From positions 1 to 64,000 of the forward strand of contig BLJB01000229.1 of assembly GCA_013423325.1 (NCBI GenBank): a stretch of DNA of 64,000 nucleotides. The letters are read 5' to 3'. Positions 30,570 to 42,464 of this stretch are shown piece after piece (the first letter of the stretch is position 1; each line of letters starts with the position of its first letter). The notes beneath the pieces were generated by a model that saw only the letters and a program-made list of their open reading frames with translations, was not told the origin of the DNA and did not search any database. A program made the translations under genes and the position numbers. Origin of the DNA: Usnea hakonensis. Taxonomy: Eukaryota > Ascomycota > Lecanoromycetes > Lecanorales > Parmeliaceae.

Positions 30570-33500
30570 TCAAAACATCATCGATCTCGTCTTCGCTCTT
30601 TCCGCCGTTCTCGATCCAATATCAGAACGTCTAGGGGCTTTGTCCGGTGTCGGTGGTGCGACGTTGGGATGCGAGAATTGCTTTGCTGGCGTGGCTGGTG
30701 CAGACCTCAGGGGAGGTGCTTGCTTGGCAGAACCAGCAGTGGTCTTCATCTGTGCTTGCTTGGCCTGTTCTGCGCGTGAAGCAGCTGCGCGTTGCTTTGC
30801 CAGGACAATGTCGGTCCAAGATTTAGGCTTCACAAGGTCTTTGCCTACGACCTCCGAGAGAACCTTCATCCAGCCATCCTTCTCAGCGGCGCTATCAGCA
30901 TAGAAGTCGATGGTCTCTCCGTTAGCAAAGCGGATGCGAAAACCTTCTTCGACAAACATGTACCCCTCCTCCTCTTCAGCAAATGCCGATTTTCTCCGAC
31001 CTTTGCCTTTGGCAGGAACATCGTTGCGCATGAGAGCCGACTTATCATCAATCAGCTTGCTGGCTTTGGTGAGATTGATGGTGGCTCTGGGTTGGCGCGT
31101 AGCTTCATGGTAAGCGACGAATTTGGAGCCGTCAAGGGTAAAGAAACGTCGCCGCCAGTACTAATAGTTGTTTAGCTTTATTCAAGTGGGTTGAGAAATG
31201 AGCAAATACTTACTGGACAATCGCCACCTTGTTGGCTCAGATGACCTTCCCATTTCTTAGGGGTCGCACTCTCGGCTTCCCTAAGCTCACGAATACAAGC
31301 GTTCATGCTCTTTGGCATATCCTCATCCTTTGCATCCTTCGGTTTAGGTACAAACAAAAGCTGCAGCTCGAGTTTCCCGACTCGGTAGGGCGCTTTACGC
31401 TGGACGCCACCATTCATGGCACTGCGCTTGCTTTTGACGCTGCTCAAGGTGGGTGCATCGTCAGTCGCCCATTCGTTGAAGAGAGGTACGTCCACGATAT
31501 AAGGTTTGCCAAACGCGCTGGTTTCGTGGTCTTTAAGACAGACGTACGAACGTGCGAAACTACCGTCTTTGGCCACAAGGTTATGTAAAAGATCCCAAGC
31601 GGTAGGCTGAACAACGCGTTTGCTGGCGGCTTGTTGCTTCTGTCGCTCGGCTTGCTGGGCCTCTTCTTGTCGTTTCAGCTCCAGCTCTTTGCGCTTGCGC
31701 GGAGAGGCAAAGACACGACTGAATGTCGACGGTTTTGAAGGGCTGATACTCTTTGTGGGAGACTCGATGACAGGCTTGGCTTTCGGCTCTTCTAGCTTGG
31801 TTTGTAGGGTAAGCTGGAACTCTAAGTCATTCAACACAACAAGTTCGAATTCCTGTCCGATCGGAGCTGTCTTGCCAAGCTCCAGCCATGCCGTAGTGAC
31901 ACAGTGCAAGCCGTTGTCAAGAGTCAAGGCAAAATACGACCGCTCCCCTGCAACTGTGATTAGCTGGAAAAATGTGGCAGGAAGAATGAATCGATCACAC
32001 CTTTCGGCAGGGGAAGGTCTAGGTCTTTGACCCTTACGACCTTCACGAAGAGTCTGCCTCTTTCACCGTCTTCCCCTATCTCCTCTATATTCTGCATAGA
32101 TTCGTCTTCGGTAACGCTGTCAAGACCGCTGGCAACATTGCTTTGCTGACCTGGCAATGGGGGAACTGGCCCATTACTTGGCGGTTTTGAGGGGATGCCT
32201 CCTGACTTTCGGATGCTCTTACGCCTGATCTTACCATTCCACGGCTCTGCCGTCCAGGTCTGTGTATGACTTGGCTTTCGAGGAGAATTACCCGCAGATC
32301 GCGTACCTCGCGTAGCAGGCTCTTGCAAACCTTTAGCTTCGGTGGCAGACTCGGTTGATTCATGAGAGGCGCTGCTAGCGATGATGACTTTGGTGTTTTG
32401 TCTCATCAAATAGCCTTTCTGTGCACGGAAAGCTTTGTCAGCATGACCCTCTTTAAACTGCTTGAATTCTTGTCCAGGCATATGTTCTGCGTGTCCGGGG
32501 GACCATGGCCGGGAAGCCATATCAGGGATAGGGAAATTGAACGCCACCTTTTGGGCCTCGATCACGCGATCGAATTCGCTCTCCATACCAAGTCCAAGGC
32601 CATCACTAGCTTGTACGGAGACTTCCAATGGAAGCAAGCTGCTCTTTCTTTTGGAGACCCTCGACGTGTCATGCTCTTCGAAACTCTCTGCGGATGCTTC
32701 ACCACTTGCGGAGTTGGAAAGGAGCTCATCAGACTCTGCGACGACAGACGGCCGACTCAAGTGACGCTCTGGTATCTTTGGTACCTCTGGGACCTGGCTT
32801 CCATTGCTTACTTGACGCCTGACCTCAGCCATTGCCTGTACATCAGCTGGCGTGATTGAAGGCCGAGTCTTCAATTTACTGCCAGGCGCTTTGATCGTTG
32901 CAACTGGCTCCGGTACACCCGGAGAATCAGGCGCCGGTGACTGCGCGATTGGGTGACGAATGACAGAGTCCGGTGTCTTGGGCTCATCTTCTGAGTTATT
33001 TCCATGGCCCGGAAACCTGGGCGGCTGAAGCTGTTCCTCGGGTGTCACTGGTCGATCGAAATTTTGCTCCAGAAACGACTTCTCTGTTGGCACCTCGGAC
33101 GTCCAAGACGGTTGAGATGACAACACAGGCTTTACCGGCTCTTGACTGCATTCTGGCGATGGAGTCATAAACGACTCCATGTCAAAGCCGAAGTCCGAAG
33201 CTCCTAACAATGCTGCAAATTGAGGCAAGGACATACGATGACTGTTCTTGCGCTTGAGATCTTGTCCTGCCTGATTTGACGTTAGGGCTCGCGGAGTAGG
33301 AGGGCCCTCATCGTCAGTAGCACTACCCGATTTGCGCTCTTGATGTCCGCTCTCCTTGGAGTCTACTGAATAATGACTTTCGTCGTCATCGTCTTTTTGG
33401 CTAGCACTGGATGCTTGGAACGCTTCTAGTTTCTCCATGGCCTTCATATAGGACTCAGCCTCCAGGTTTTGGCTGTAGAGGTCAGGAATGGAATAGACAT

Positions 33501-35384
33501 CCACTTCACTTTCCCCGTCAAGATCGGGCTCCTCCTTAATGATCACTTGTTTTCCTTCTGCATCAGTCTCTAGAGATGGGATTGGAGTGTCAGGGTCCAA
33601 GTCGTTGTAGGTGAATTTGTCAGAGACTGGGCTCAGCCCCGTGATCGAGCTATCATCGTCAGGTTCATTAAAGTTGCGACTCTTCACCTTACGGAGGATC
33701 GACTCCCTTGAGATTCGTGGAGGCATCTTATACTCTTTCAAATCTGCCACCTCGTCGCCCTCAACTTCTTCTTCATGAATCTGGACTTCTCTGTCACCGT
33801 CTTCCGGATCTGAGCCTCTCAAAGGTGAACCGCGTCGAAGCCGTCTCTCCCGTTGGTCTTGTTGTTCTTCAACGGGCGAGCCACGATTCCCCGGATCGTC
33901 GATCATCATTAAGCGCAGACGATCCTCGATGGACATCGAACAGCCTCCCATCCCTTGAACCTCTGCTTTGGTAATCGAGGCAGGACGAGGTGGTGTTGGG
34001 GACATGCGCTGAGTACCGCTCTCACATTCGGCTGGAGCAGAAAGGCTGTTATTCGAGTCTGACCGAGCACGAGGAAATAATGGCACTGCCAATGCTGGAA
34101 GAGGTGGCAATGGTCGGCGCTCGCCGTTAGAATTCACGGAATCGGTTCTTGTCGGCGAAAGTCGTGCATTGGCTACTGAAGAAGATTCTACTGTTGGTGA
34201 TGGGCTGCTTTGCTGTTCATCAAAAGGATTCTCAACATGTGCTGCAAGATCCTCATTGGCGACTGCTGGACTCATGAAGCGCCAGTCTTCGGGCAGAACC
34301 ACAGGAGTCTTCTCGGTATCTTCAAGCGAAGCGTCGATGCTGTCATCTCGCTCAATTGAAGAGCCTCGATCGAAGCTCTCATCTTCTTCATTTACAGAGT
34401 CATAACTTCCCTCACGAGATCCTGATGCCACAGATGATGGATCGGGCGTAGTCATCTCGTACTCATTGACTTGGGGAGGTGCAGCATCAAAGGTAACACT
34501 CTTGGCGTGGCGATGTAGTGACTTGCCGGGTGGCAGTTCGCGGTCGGGAGACGCCTCCTCCTCGTCCTCTTCTTCAGTCCAAATGTTGTTCTCCGGTTCA
34601 AAGCCTTGAACTTGTGAGTATCTGCTCTTGCTAGACATGGATGATTTTGTTGGGGATGATGATGCTTTGATGGGAGAGTTTGACTCTTCGAGGCCACCAT
34701 TTATTTTCCCCGGAGACCGCAGAGCAGCATGGACTGGCGCCTTCTTATTCTCTCCTTGCCGGAAGCTTCCAAGTCCACTTCCACCAAATGCATTGCCCTG
34801 TTGCACGCTAAGGGGCCGGCCTATTGCCAGGGGCCTTTCAATCAAAGGGCTTGATGTAGGGTCATATTCTTGCTTGTGTTCGCGAGCGAACATATTGCTA
34901 TTCTTTACACGAGACGCACGCTTCAGATTCTCGATCGACGATCTTTTGGCCGGAGATGGGGAGGCATCTCGGTCAGTCAGGGGGTTTCGGTTCTCGGCAT
35001 TAGACCTGGTTGGAGATGCTGGATCACGATTCTGCCAGTACAGGCGAGGCGAATTAGAAGCAATCGGTGATGGATCAAAGGGCGAGGAATCCCCGTTGAA
35101 AAGGTTCCTCTTCATAGTAGTAAGTAGGGGCGTCATCCTAAGAAGTCGATGCTCTCACCTTGGTGTTTTGATTGTAGCTTGGAGAATTCCGTCTTCGCTC
35201 CATAGGCCCCAATTCAGCAAGCGGCCTTTGAGTTGGAACGCTCGTTTTGTTGGGAGAAGATGATGGGGTGTTCTTCTGGATGCGCAGAGGCAGGATCTGA
35301 TTTCATGGTTCAGTGTTGTGATTTGGCAAGCCGGCGCATGGTCATTAATCGCTCATGGGAGTTGCAACATACGGATTGAGACAT
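30570..35384 (-). CDS. BUD4: Bud4/anillin-like septation landmark protein with PH domain
   Basis: Bud4 is a cortical scaffold that marks septation sites and organises septins and the actomyosin ring in filamentous fungi. Five exons on the minus strand (35384-35373, 35296-35159, 35109-32001, 31947-31214, 31160-30570) give 4,584 nt, 1,527 residues. The first exon encodes only MSQS and joins to ILPLRIQKNTP. Residues 1 to about 1,070 are Ser/Pro/Glu-rich and disordered, with many Ser-Pro sites. From about 1,075 the C2/anillin-like region begins (LPLPKGERSYFALTLDNG, TTAWLELGKTAPIG). The PH domain starts near 1,330 (DCPYWRRRFFTLDG) and ends in a Trp-containing helix (EKDGWMKVLSEVV). It is divergent from MRH4 with a 496-bp spacer. 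Confidence 0.92.
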
Positions 35385-35880
35385 GACGGCAACTTCAAGG
35401 CCAAAACCCAATTCCTCCAGACTCTCCCAAAGCTAGAGCTAGGATCTGACCGCTGGCGATTAGAGATTGTAATCGCAGCCGAGGAATGTGTTTGTTTGGA
35501 AGCCCCGCTGGAACAATGTCCCAGTCGTGGTGTTTGATAAAGGGCGGAGGGAACAAGTTATATTAAATTGGGCGAAGCAGTGGCATGTCAATAATCTAGT
35601 GCGTTGCTTTGCACATGAACCAGCGAAGGCATAAGGCCGGTACCTGAACCTGATAAAGGAATCAGAGTTGGACACAAATCGGAGGTCGCTTTGGCGCGAC
35701 CCTACGTTGACCTGGCAACAGACGCGCCAAGTGCAGGGATCATATGGAACACTAGAGCATTAGTGATGTAGCTCAGGAGTTAGTCAAAGTCTAATTCTTT
35801 CTAGCGATGTAAGATACCTATGTATCTTACGGAGATCAAAATGTAGGGCAAAATTTCAACAAATCTTCTCTTGTATTTCC
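35385..35880. promoter_or_regulatory. Shared promoter region of BUD4 and MRH4
   Basis: 496 bp between divergent starts. A GATACCTATGTATCTTACGG palindrome-like AT-rich stretch lies near 35815. No gene is visible. Confidence 0.45.
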
Positions 35881-37764
35881 ATGTCGTCCTCTGCTCAGAC
35901 AATCTGTTTCTTTTGCCAGCATAGAGCTGTCCTTAACCCATCACCCTTATCTTACCTGCGGCCATGGCAGTCTCTAAGGTCAATAGCGCAATTACAGCGC
36001 CGCCGTCCTCCGTCGAGGATGAGCCTGTCGCCCAAAGTATCTCGCCCACCTACCAGCACTACGCCAAGGGGACGAGCTCCAGAAAGGCGAGCGAATGGTC
36101 CATTCGCTGGCATGAATCAGACTGTAGCAAATATCCGACGTGAACCTTACGCTCGCTCAGTGGCCGGGTTGAGAAGGCCTTCTGGTGGAAGAGAACGTCC
36201 ACAGAAAGCAAGAGAACCGTTTCATGCTCTGAAGATGCAGAAGACGCTGAGTGCTGTATCCTATGGGCAAAGAGCTTCAATAAAATCGAGGATCAGCGAG
36301 GCAGAAAGCTTCGATGATTTTCCTTTATTACCAATGGTCCAAGAATCAGTTGCTAGCCAAGCACTTTCCGGCATGGTTGACATTGTTCCCACGCCAATAC
36401 AACGGTTAGCGATACCTGCCTTGCTGGGTAACGAGACGAGAGCAGCTCGAAGGAGATCATCTGCACCCGGGAAGAAGGAGGTGGAGCAGTTTTTGCTCGC
36501 CGCAGAAACCGGGTCGGGGAAAACGCTAGCCTATTTACTGCCAGTCTTGGATGCTATAAAACGTGCAGAGGTCATAGACGCAGAGATGGAAAATCAGAAC
36601 AAGATTCGGGAGGAGGAAGAGAGGAAGAAGGCGAATATCCATGCCCTAGAGCCTCCTCCATTGTCAAATGCACCTCATCCAACCGCTGGCCGGCCAAAAG
36701 CTATCATCCTCGTCCCAACGTCTGAGCTCGTTACACAAGTCGGCATCCTCACGAAGCTTCTATCCCACACAGTGAAGTTCCGCTCCGGACTCATATCGTC
36801 CGCCTACAGCGGAAAGGTTATCCGCAACCGCCTCTTCGCACCCACCGGAATCGATGTCCTAATTTCCACCCCACACTTACTAGCCAGCATTTCCGAATCA
36901 GATCCAAATATCCTCAGTCGAGTCTCGCATCTGGTCATCGATGAAGCCGACTCCTTACTTGACCGCTCTTTCGCCCCTTCGACATCAACCATCATCGACA
37001 AATCCACCCCATCTCTCCAGCAGCTCATTCTCTGTTCCGCAACAATCCCTCGAAGTCTAGACTCCTACCTCAGCACCCGCTTCCCAGACATGCGACGGCT
37101 CGTGACGCCAAACCTCCACGCCATCCCTCGGCGCGTGCAACTTGGGGTAATCGACGTAGAAAAAGACCCATTCCGTGGCAACAAAAGTCTCGCCTGCGCA
37201 GACGCCATCTGGTCCATCGGCAAAACCGCAGCCGAGCACGCTCCAGGCGACTCCGTGCGCGCCGACATCAAGCGCATATTGGTATTCGTCAACGAGCGCG
37301 AAAAGACGCAAGAAGTGGCCGAGTACCTGGTCTCCAAAGGCATTGACGCCGTGGCCCTGAATCGGGACACGCCAGAACAACGGCAATCGGAGACGCTGGG
37401 CGCCTTCACAACGATCCAACCCAAGAACACACCAGAAGTTTCCAAAGACGCCTCAACCCCAAATAACTACATTCCCTTCGATCGAATGCCAACCAAGGTA
37501 ACGACTCCTCCACGACGCCATTTGCCCAACACAAAGGTGCTCGTGGCGACGGACCTCGGTTCTCGAGGCATTGATACTCTAGCCGTACGGCATGTCATAT
37601 TGTACGACGTGCCGCACTCCACAATCGACTTTATCCATCGACTCGGTAGGACGGGTCGAATGGGCCGGCGGGGCCGTGGGATCGTTCTTGTGGGCAAGAA
37701 CGACAGGCGGGATGTTGTTCGAGAAGTCAAAGAGGGGATGTTCAAGGGGCAAGCTTTGATTTGA
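35881..37764 (+). CDS. MRH4: Mitochondrial DEAD-box RNA helicase Mrh4
   Basis: Mrh4 is a mitochondrial matrix DEAD-box ATPase needed for late assembly of the large mitoribosomal subunit. A single exon encodes 627 residues. The N-terminus is rich in Arg, Ser and Pro with almost no acidic residues, as expected for a mitochondrial presequence. Helicase motifs appear in order: Q-motif TPIQRLAIPALLG, Walker A AETGSGKT, motif Ia VPTSELV, DEAD in VIDEADSLLD, SAT in LCSATIP, motif V ATDLGSRGID and motif VI HRLGRTGRMGRRG. A charged insertion between Walker A and motif Ia (Glu/Lys-rich, about residues 230-260) is typical for Mrh4. The ATG at 35881 is the first in frame. Confidence 0.93.
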   Translation: MSSSAQTICFFCQHRAVLNPSPLSYLRPWQSLRSIAQLQRRRPPSRMSLSPKVSRPPTSTTPRGRAPERRANGPFAGMNQTVANIRREPYARSVAGLRRPSGGRERPQKAREPFHALKMQKTLSAVSYGQRASIKSRISEAESFDDFPLLPMVQESVASQALSGMVDIVPTPIQRLAIPALLGNETRAARRRSSAPGKKEVEQFLLAAETGSGKTLAYLLPVLDAIKRAEVIDAEMENQNKIREEEERKKANIHALEPPPLSNAPHPTAGRPKAIILVPTSELVTQVGILTKLLSHTVKFRSGLISSAYSGKVIRNRLFAPTGIDVLISTPHLLASISESDPNILSRVSHLVIDEADSLLDRSFAPSTSTIIDKSTPSLQQLILCSATIPRSLDSYLSTRFPDMRRLVTPNLHAIPRRVQLGVIDVEKDPFRGNKSLACADAIWSIGKTAAEHAPGDSVRADIKRILVFVNEREKTQEVAEYLVSKGIDAVALNRDTPEQRQSETLGAFTTIQPKNTPEVSKDASTPNNYIPFDRMPTKVTTPPRRHLPNTKVLVATDLGSRGIDTLAVRHVILYDVPHSTIDFIHRLGRTGRMGRRGRGIVLVGKNDRRDVVREVKEGMFKGQALI

Positions 37765-38542
37765 GATGTTTGGATGTATATTAGATATTCGCTAGAATTG
37801 GACTTGTAATGGTAGTCATCATCAGCTCCTCAAAAGAGACACTGTACCGTAAGCACATCTCATACAAAGACCACACTCTGTCAAATGGTGCACATTTCTG
37901 CAGTGGTGTAAGTTACTATACTACACAAAGAGCAAGGTACCTAAGACTCCAACCGTTAAGGACATCGCGCTTGACTTTAAACCAGATCTGTCTAGCATGT
38001 AGATGCGCCAACCCCTTCGTGGAATATTTCAAGTCTTAGTCTCTACCTGCAATGCTCCATTCAACGTCGACGCTCCATCAGGTGGTTCGTTGTGTCCATG
38101 GAAGGACTCCAACTACCAAAGGCAAGCTATCAACCCTTTCCAATGACCAAAAAAGTGTTGCTTGTTGGGAGGGAACCGCGGTTTTTATGTGTCATGTTAA
38201 TAGGTTCAGTAGCTGATGCGAGAGATTCAAGAGAGATGTTTGATTGGTTGGAAGGTCGCTGCCTATTCCACTTTGACGAATGAGTATATATGGGTATGAT
38301 CCGGAGAACAGGCCAACGGGTTGAAGAGCATCGATTCATTAGATTAAGATGATGACCCAGAGGTTTAGACGAAAGCATTATGCCCGGCTTAAGGAATTTT
38401 GTCGCACAAAATACGAAGAGCACCAGCGACGTACCCTCGGCTTGTCGTCTATGAAATTCTGCAGGCTTGATAGTTCAGGTTTGGTCAAGAATTGAGGGTT
38501 ATACATGCCGACTATTGAGGGCCTATGAAATTCAATTTTACC
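37765..38542. other. Convergent intergenic region MRH4-PUS1
   Basis: 778 bp of non-coding sequence between converging 3' ends. No RNA gene, repeat or mobile element is recognised. Confidence 0.45.
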
Positions 38543-40476
38543 TCACTCTCCTTCATTTTTTTCGGCGTTTCTCTCATCGTCGCTCACAACCTCTTCGATA
38601 TTGGTCTTTGTCGTCGCCTCGGTCACTGTGTCCCTTTTGATCTCTTTTTTGGTAGCTTCAACTCCAAGGCTCGACAGGTAGAACAACTGCGAACTTCGGG
38701 TGTTGTCCAGACCCGTAAAGAAAGAGTGAAAGATATGATCCCTCTCCTCTTCTCGGAAGATACGCTCATAGATCTCCCGCTGCCTGAACTCCTCCATCTC
38801 TTTCTCATATCTGCCGAAGTCAATCTTGTTGTATCCAAATCCCTCAAGCTTTTCGTTGTAGACTTCAAACACAGGGCATTCAAGTAGAAGGCCCAGACTA
38901 GGTGCTTTAGGTATGCTAAGTCTATGAGCCATATAGGAATCCTGCAAGCGGCCCTCATGGCAGCCGCAGCGGACGAGCAAAGCAACCATGCTGACCATCT
39001 TACGTATTTGGTGCATCATGAAGCTCTGACCCCATACTTTGAGCGACAGCCATTCGGTGTCATCAATGATGATAGGAAGCGCGTCGACGTTGAAGGCTTT
39101 AATGATCCTTGTGGCCGAAGGATCTTTAAAAACTTTGTCGATTGTGTAATTGTGGAATCTATGCGAGCCAACGTACCTGGACAGGTGGGATCGGACACGA
39201 TCAATGCGAGCAGGGTGAATTCGATATGCTTTTTTAGCTTTGATGTGGGCGGCTTTGAGGAGACGAAGGGCAATTTCTACAGGTGTAAGTTCTCGCGGTC
39301 TCTCCTCCACGGCTTTGGTGGCTCCTCCAGCGACATTATCAGCCGGAACCGGCGAGGAAATTCCAGCCGTGATCTTTTGATCCTTTCGGTCTTCCGTAAG
39401 ATTTGTCTGAGATGTATTTTCAGAACTAAATTCGTGTTCGTAGAATGCTCTGAGTACTTCGTCCCGTATTGATGTATCGATCTCTTCAATGACCGGTTTG
39501 ATATATTCTTCTTCCATTTTGGACCATACTTCTTCGACCTCTTTTTGACGGGCTTGGTAGCCTTCCAGATCATTGGCCTCTTCCGCAAGTTCCACCATGT
39601 TTTTGGCAAGGAAGCTCCTCGGTTGCGGGGGTAGAAAGCAATGGGTAGGTATGAGATATTGATAGGTCCTCGAATCGCAGTGCTGGTAGCAGCTAAAGCT
39701 AGCGTTTGTTCTCTCGATGCCCCATACTCGTATCTGAGGGCTCAAATGCTCATTAATTTTCGCAACTATGTCAGGGTCCTCAACAATAAGCTTCAACGAT
39801 ATCACATTGCCAGCAGCATGGACTCCTTTATCAGTACGAGCACATCTGATGAGCGAGGATTTCTTAGGGTCATCTGCGTTGGCTTTCGATATTGCACCTG
39901 CATCAACGAAGGCCTTAAATAAATCACCCTCAATAGTCTTCTCGTGGTGATTACTGAAGGTTGTCAGAGTTGCAATGTTATGTCTGTACCCACGTGAAAA
40001 CACTCACAGCTGCATGCCTTTATATCCAGTGCCGGAATAACCGAGCATGACTACGACCTTTCGCTTAGGTTTCTTCTCCTGAGTCTCGATCTCCTCTTTC
40101 GAAAATTTCGTAGCGTAAATGGGTAGATCCTGCTCTCCGCCGTCTAATCTTTGTCGTTTTGCAGCTTGTTCGGCGTTGCGTGCTCTTCTGTCACCTGAAT
40201 TACGGCTTGATGGATCAGTCCAAATCAATCGAAGGCTGCAGTGTGATTGACATACGCCCATTCTGAACGTCCGACTTCTTTCTTTTTGTTTGACCCACCC
40301 CGACTTCCTCTACCCCCGCCACGACCTCGAGCTGCTCTACCGCCAGATGTTGAATTGTCTCTGCCTCGAGCCCTGGAATTGCCGGTGCCCCTAGCGTGCG
40401 TAGACTCTGGAAATGCCTCGCACTTTTGGGGGACTGTGGTCGGAGCAGAGCGCTCTTGTTCCGATTGAGTAACCAT
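38543..40476 (-). CDS. PUS1: tRNA pseudouridine synthase 1
   Basis: Pus1 is a TruA-family nuclear enzyme that isomerises uridine to pseudouridine at several tRNA positions and in U2 snRNA. Three exons on the minus strand (40476-40256, 40187-40008, 39953-38543) sum to 1,812 nt, 603 residues. The catalytic Asp lies near residue 175 in CARTDKGVHAAGN. The preceding strand MLGYSGTGYKGMQL and later blocks SRTYQYLIPT, RYVGSHRFHNYT and GQSFMMHQIRKMV fit the TruA fold. An Arg-Gly-rich stretch (about residues 30-65, RGRGGGRGSRGG) precedes the catalytic domain and may bind RNA. The C-terminal 50 residues are charged. It is divergent from TFA1. Confidence 0.95.
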
Positions 40477-40981
40477 GGTAGTGAACGCTTGATGAGTGAA
40501 TGCCGTAAAAAGCGACAACTTAGTATATCAAGTGTCCTCGACGCGGGACGGTATATCATCAATGGCTGCTACCGATAAATTGTACGGAGTACGTACGAGT
40601 ATTTCACGGTGTGAGCTGGGCCTCACTCTATGTCCGTCGCTTATTCCCGGTGAGGCTAGCCGATTTCAGGACTTACCGTACCTAAGTCACGAACTAAGGT
40701 ATTAGCTTATGCAAATAGTAGTCCACTTTTCATGTCTTTCCTTGTTCCTGCTGTCTTTTCAACACCAAGAGATATAAGATATCTTTGTACATTATACATG
40801 CTCTCAACCAATACTTTGCCCCATCTATATCCAACCGACTCAACACTCCGAGTCGTTTGGATCATGGCTGTCCCCTCAGCCTTGAATACCTGAGGTATTT
40901 TCTTCAAATCTGACCACACCCCACCACACTCCAACAAACGACTGTCCCTGCAAAGTAGGCGCATTTTCAATCGCCATAGCC
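40477..40981. promoter_or_regulatory. Shared promoter region of PUS1 and TFA1
   Basis: 505 bp between two divergent starts; no coding sequence. A GACTTACCGTACCTAAG motif near 40670 resembles the dispersed ACCTTACC-type motif noted elsewhere. Confidence 0.45.
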
Positions 40982-42464
40982 ATGGATCTTGCAAAGACTC
41001 TCATACGCAGCGTAGTACGGGCTTTCTACGACACGCCCTTCGTCCTGGTCATTGATGCGTTGATGGTCCACTCGGCGTTCGTGCAAGCCCTCCAACGCTG
41101 TGGAGTCAGAGCTGAGCGATCTATTAGGTTACCCAATGAGGATCTGGCATTCTTATTGCAAATGCCGGGCAAAGAGCTGCGAAAGCTGTGCGGAAAGTTG
41201 AAAGAGGACCGACTGCTATCAGTGTATGTCCGCTACTTGCTTCGTGCTGAACTGTTGCACGGTCTCAGCTGACGAGAAACCGCCAAGGCACTCGCGCCTG
41301 GAAACTCGCGAGGGTCAGCAACGACCAATCAATAAAGACTACTACTATGTCGACTTTCATGCAACCATTGATGCGATCAAGTATCGCATGTTCCGCTTGA
41401 CTCAAAAAGTTAAGGAGATGTATAAGCCTAGCGAAGAGAAAAAGGACTTTTTCTGCCCTAGGTGTAAAGCTCAATGGACAGAACTTGAAGTCTTGGATAA
41501 ATTTGGTCCTAAGGGCTTCGAGTGTCATCGCTGCGGTGGTCTTCTCGAACGTGAGGAACCCGACGCTGGTGACTCCACTGGACACGCAAAGCAGAGCAAG
41601 CTCATGAGTCAGCTTACCGGCCTTCTCAAGATGCTGGAACAAGTTGATTCTGAGGACATTCCTCATAATGATTTTGATACTGCTTTATCGCTCGCTGTTG
41701 GTGTGGACAGGAATAACCTGGTCAACCCACAACATCAAAGGGTGCCTCTTAACGGTCCAAAGCCTCCTCCAGCTGCTGTGAAAGGCGTGTTGGCTCAGTC
41801 CGTTGCTGCGCATTTAGATGTCTCTGTGACTACGGGCTCCGAAAAAACAACAGCGGAACAAGCTGCAGAGGCTCAGCGAAAAGCAACCATCGCAGCGCAG
41901 AACGTCCTACCGGTCTGGCATACGACTTCCACCGTCACTGGAGAGAGTACCGTGACTGGGAAGAAAGACGGCGAACCTCAGGCAAATGGCGGTGCTTTGC
42001 TGGAAGAAGAGGAAGACGAGAAGAAGATTAGCACCGAGGACGAGCAGTTGGAAGCATACTACGCCGAGATAGAGCGAGAAAGGGAGAAGGAAGCGAGGGA
42101 GCAAGAAGAAGCGTCCGAAGACGAGGATGAAGGCGACTTCGAAGACGTCTTGGAAGCATCGCCAAACGGCACGCCTTCAAGCTCCATGTCCGGGACCCCG
42201 AAAGCATCGCAACCCCCTCAGCCTCGGCCTAATGGGGGCGTTAAAGAAAAGGGGAGCGAATCAGGAAGCAGCGCACCTGCGACCAATACTTCGACTCCCG
42301 CGGGATCTGGGCAAGCCGTCGAAGATGGAGAGGGTCCGGTATCGAAGAAAGTCAAGTTCGAAAAGGAAGAACACGGGGAAAGCGCGGCGAAACAGGAGGC
42401 AGGGGAGCAGGAGGACAAAGATTCGGACGAAGACGAAGAAGGCGATTTTGAAGATGCACTATGA
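40982..42464 (+). CDS. TFA1: General transcription factor TFIIE alpha subunit
   Basis: TFIIE-alpha recruits and stimulates TFIIH in RNA polymerase II preinitiation complexes. Three exons (40982-41076, 41128-41223, 41288-42464) give 1,368 nt, 455 residues. The N-terminal winged helix reads MDLAKTLIRSVVRAFYD through HSALPNEDLAFLLQM. The zinc ribbon is visible as CPRCKAQW and CHRCGG, spaced about 20 residues apart. The C-terminal half is Glu/Asp/Ser-rich and ends GDFEDAL, the acidic tail known to contact TFIIH. The first intron (41077-41127, GTTCGT...TTAG) is 51 nt, a multiple of three without a stop. A retained form would insert 17 residues into the winged helix. Confidence 0.94.

Noticed and set aside
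38924..39472. 182-codon plus-strand frame opposite PUS1
   Set aside because: Antisense shadow of a clear pseudouridine synthase exon.
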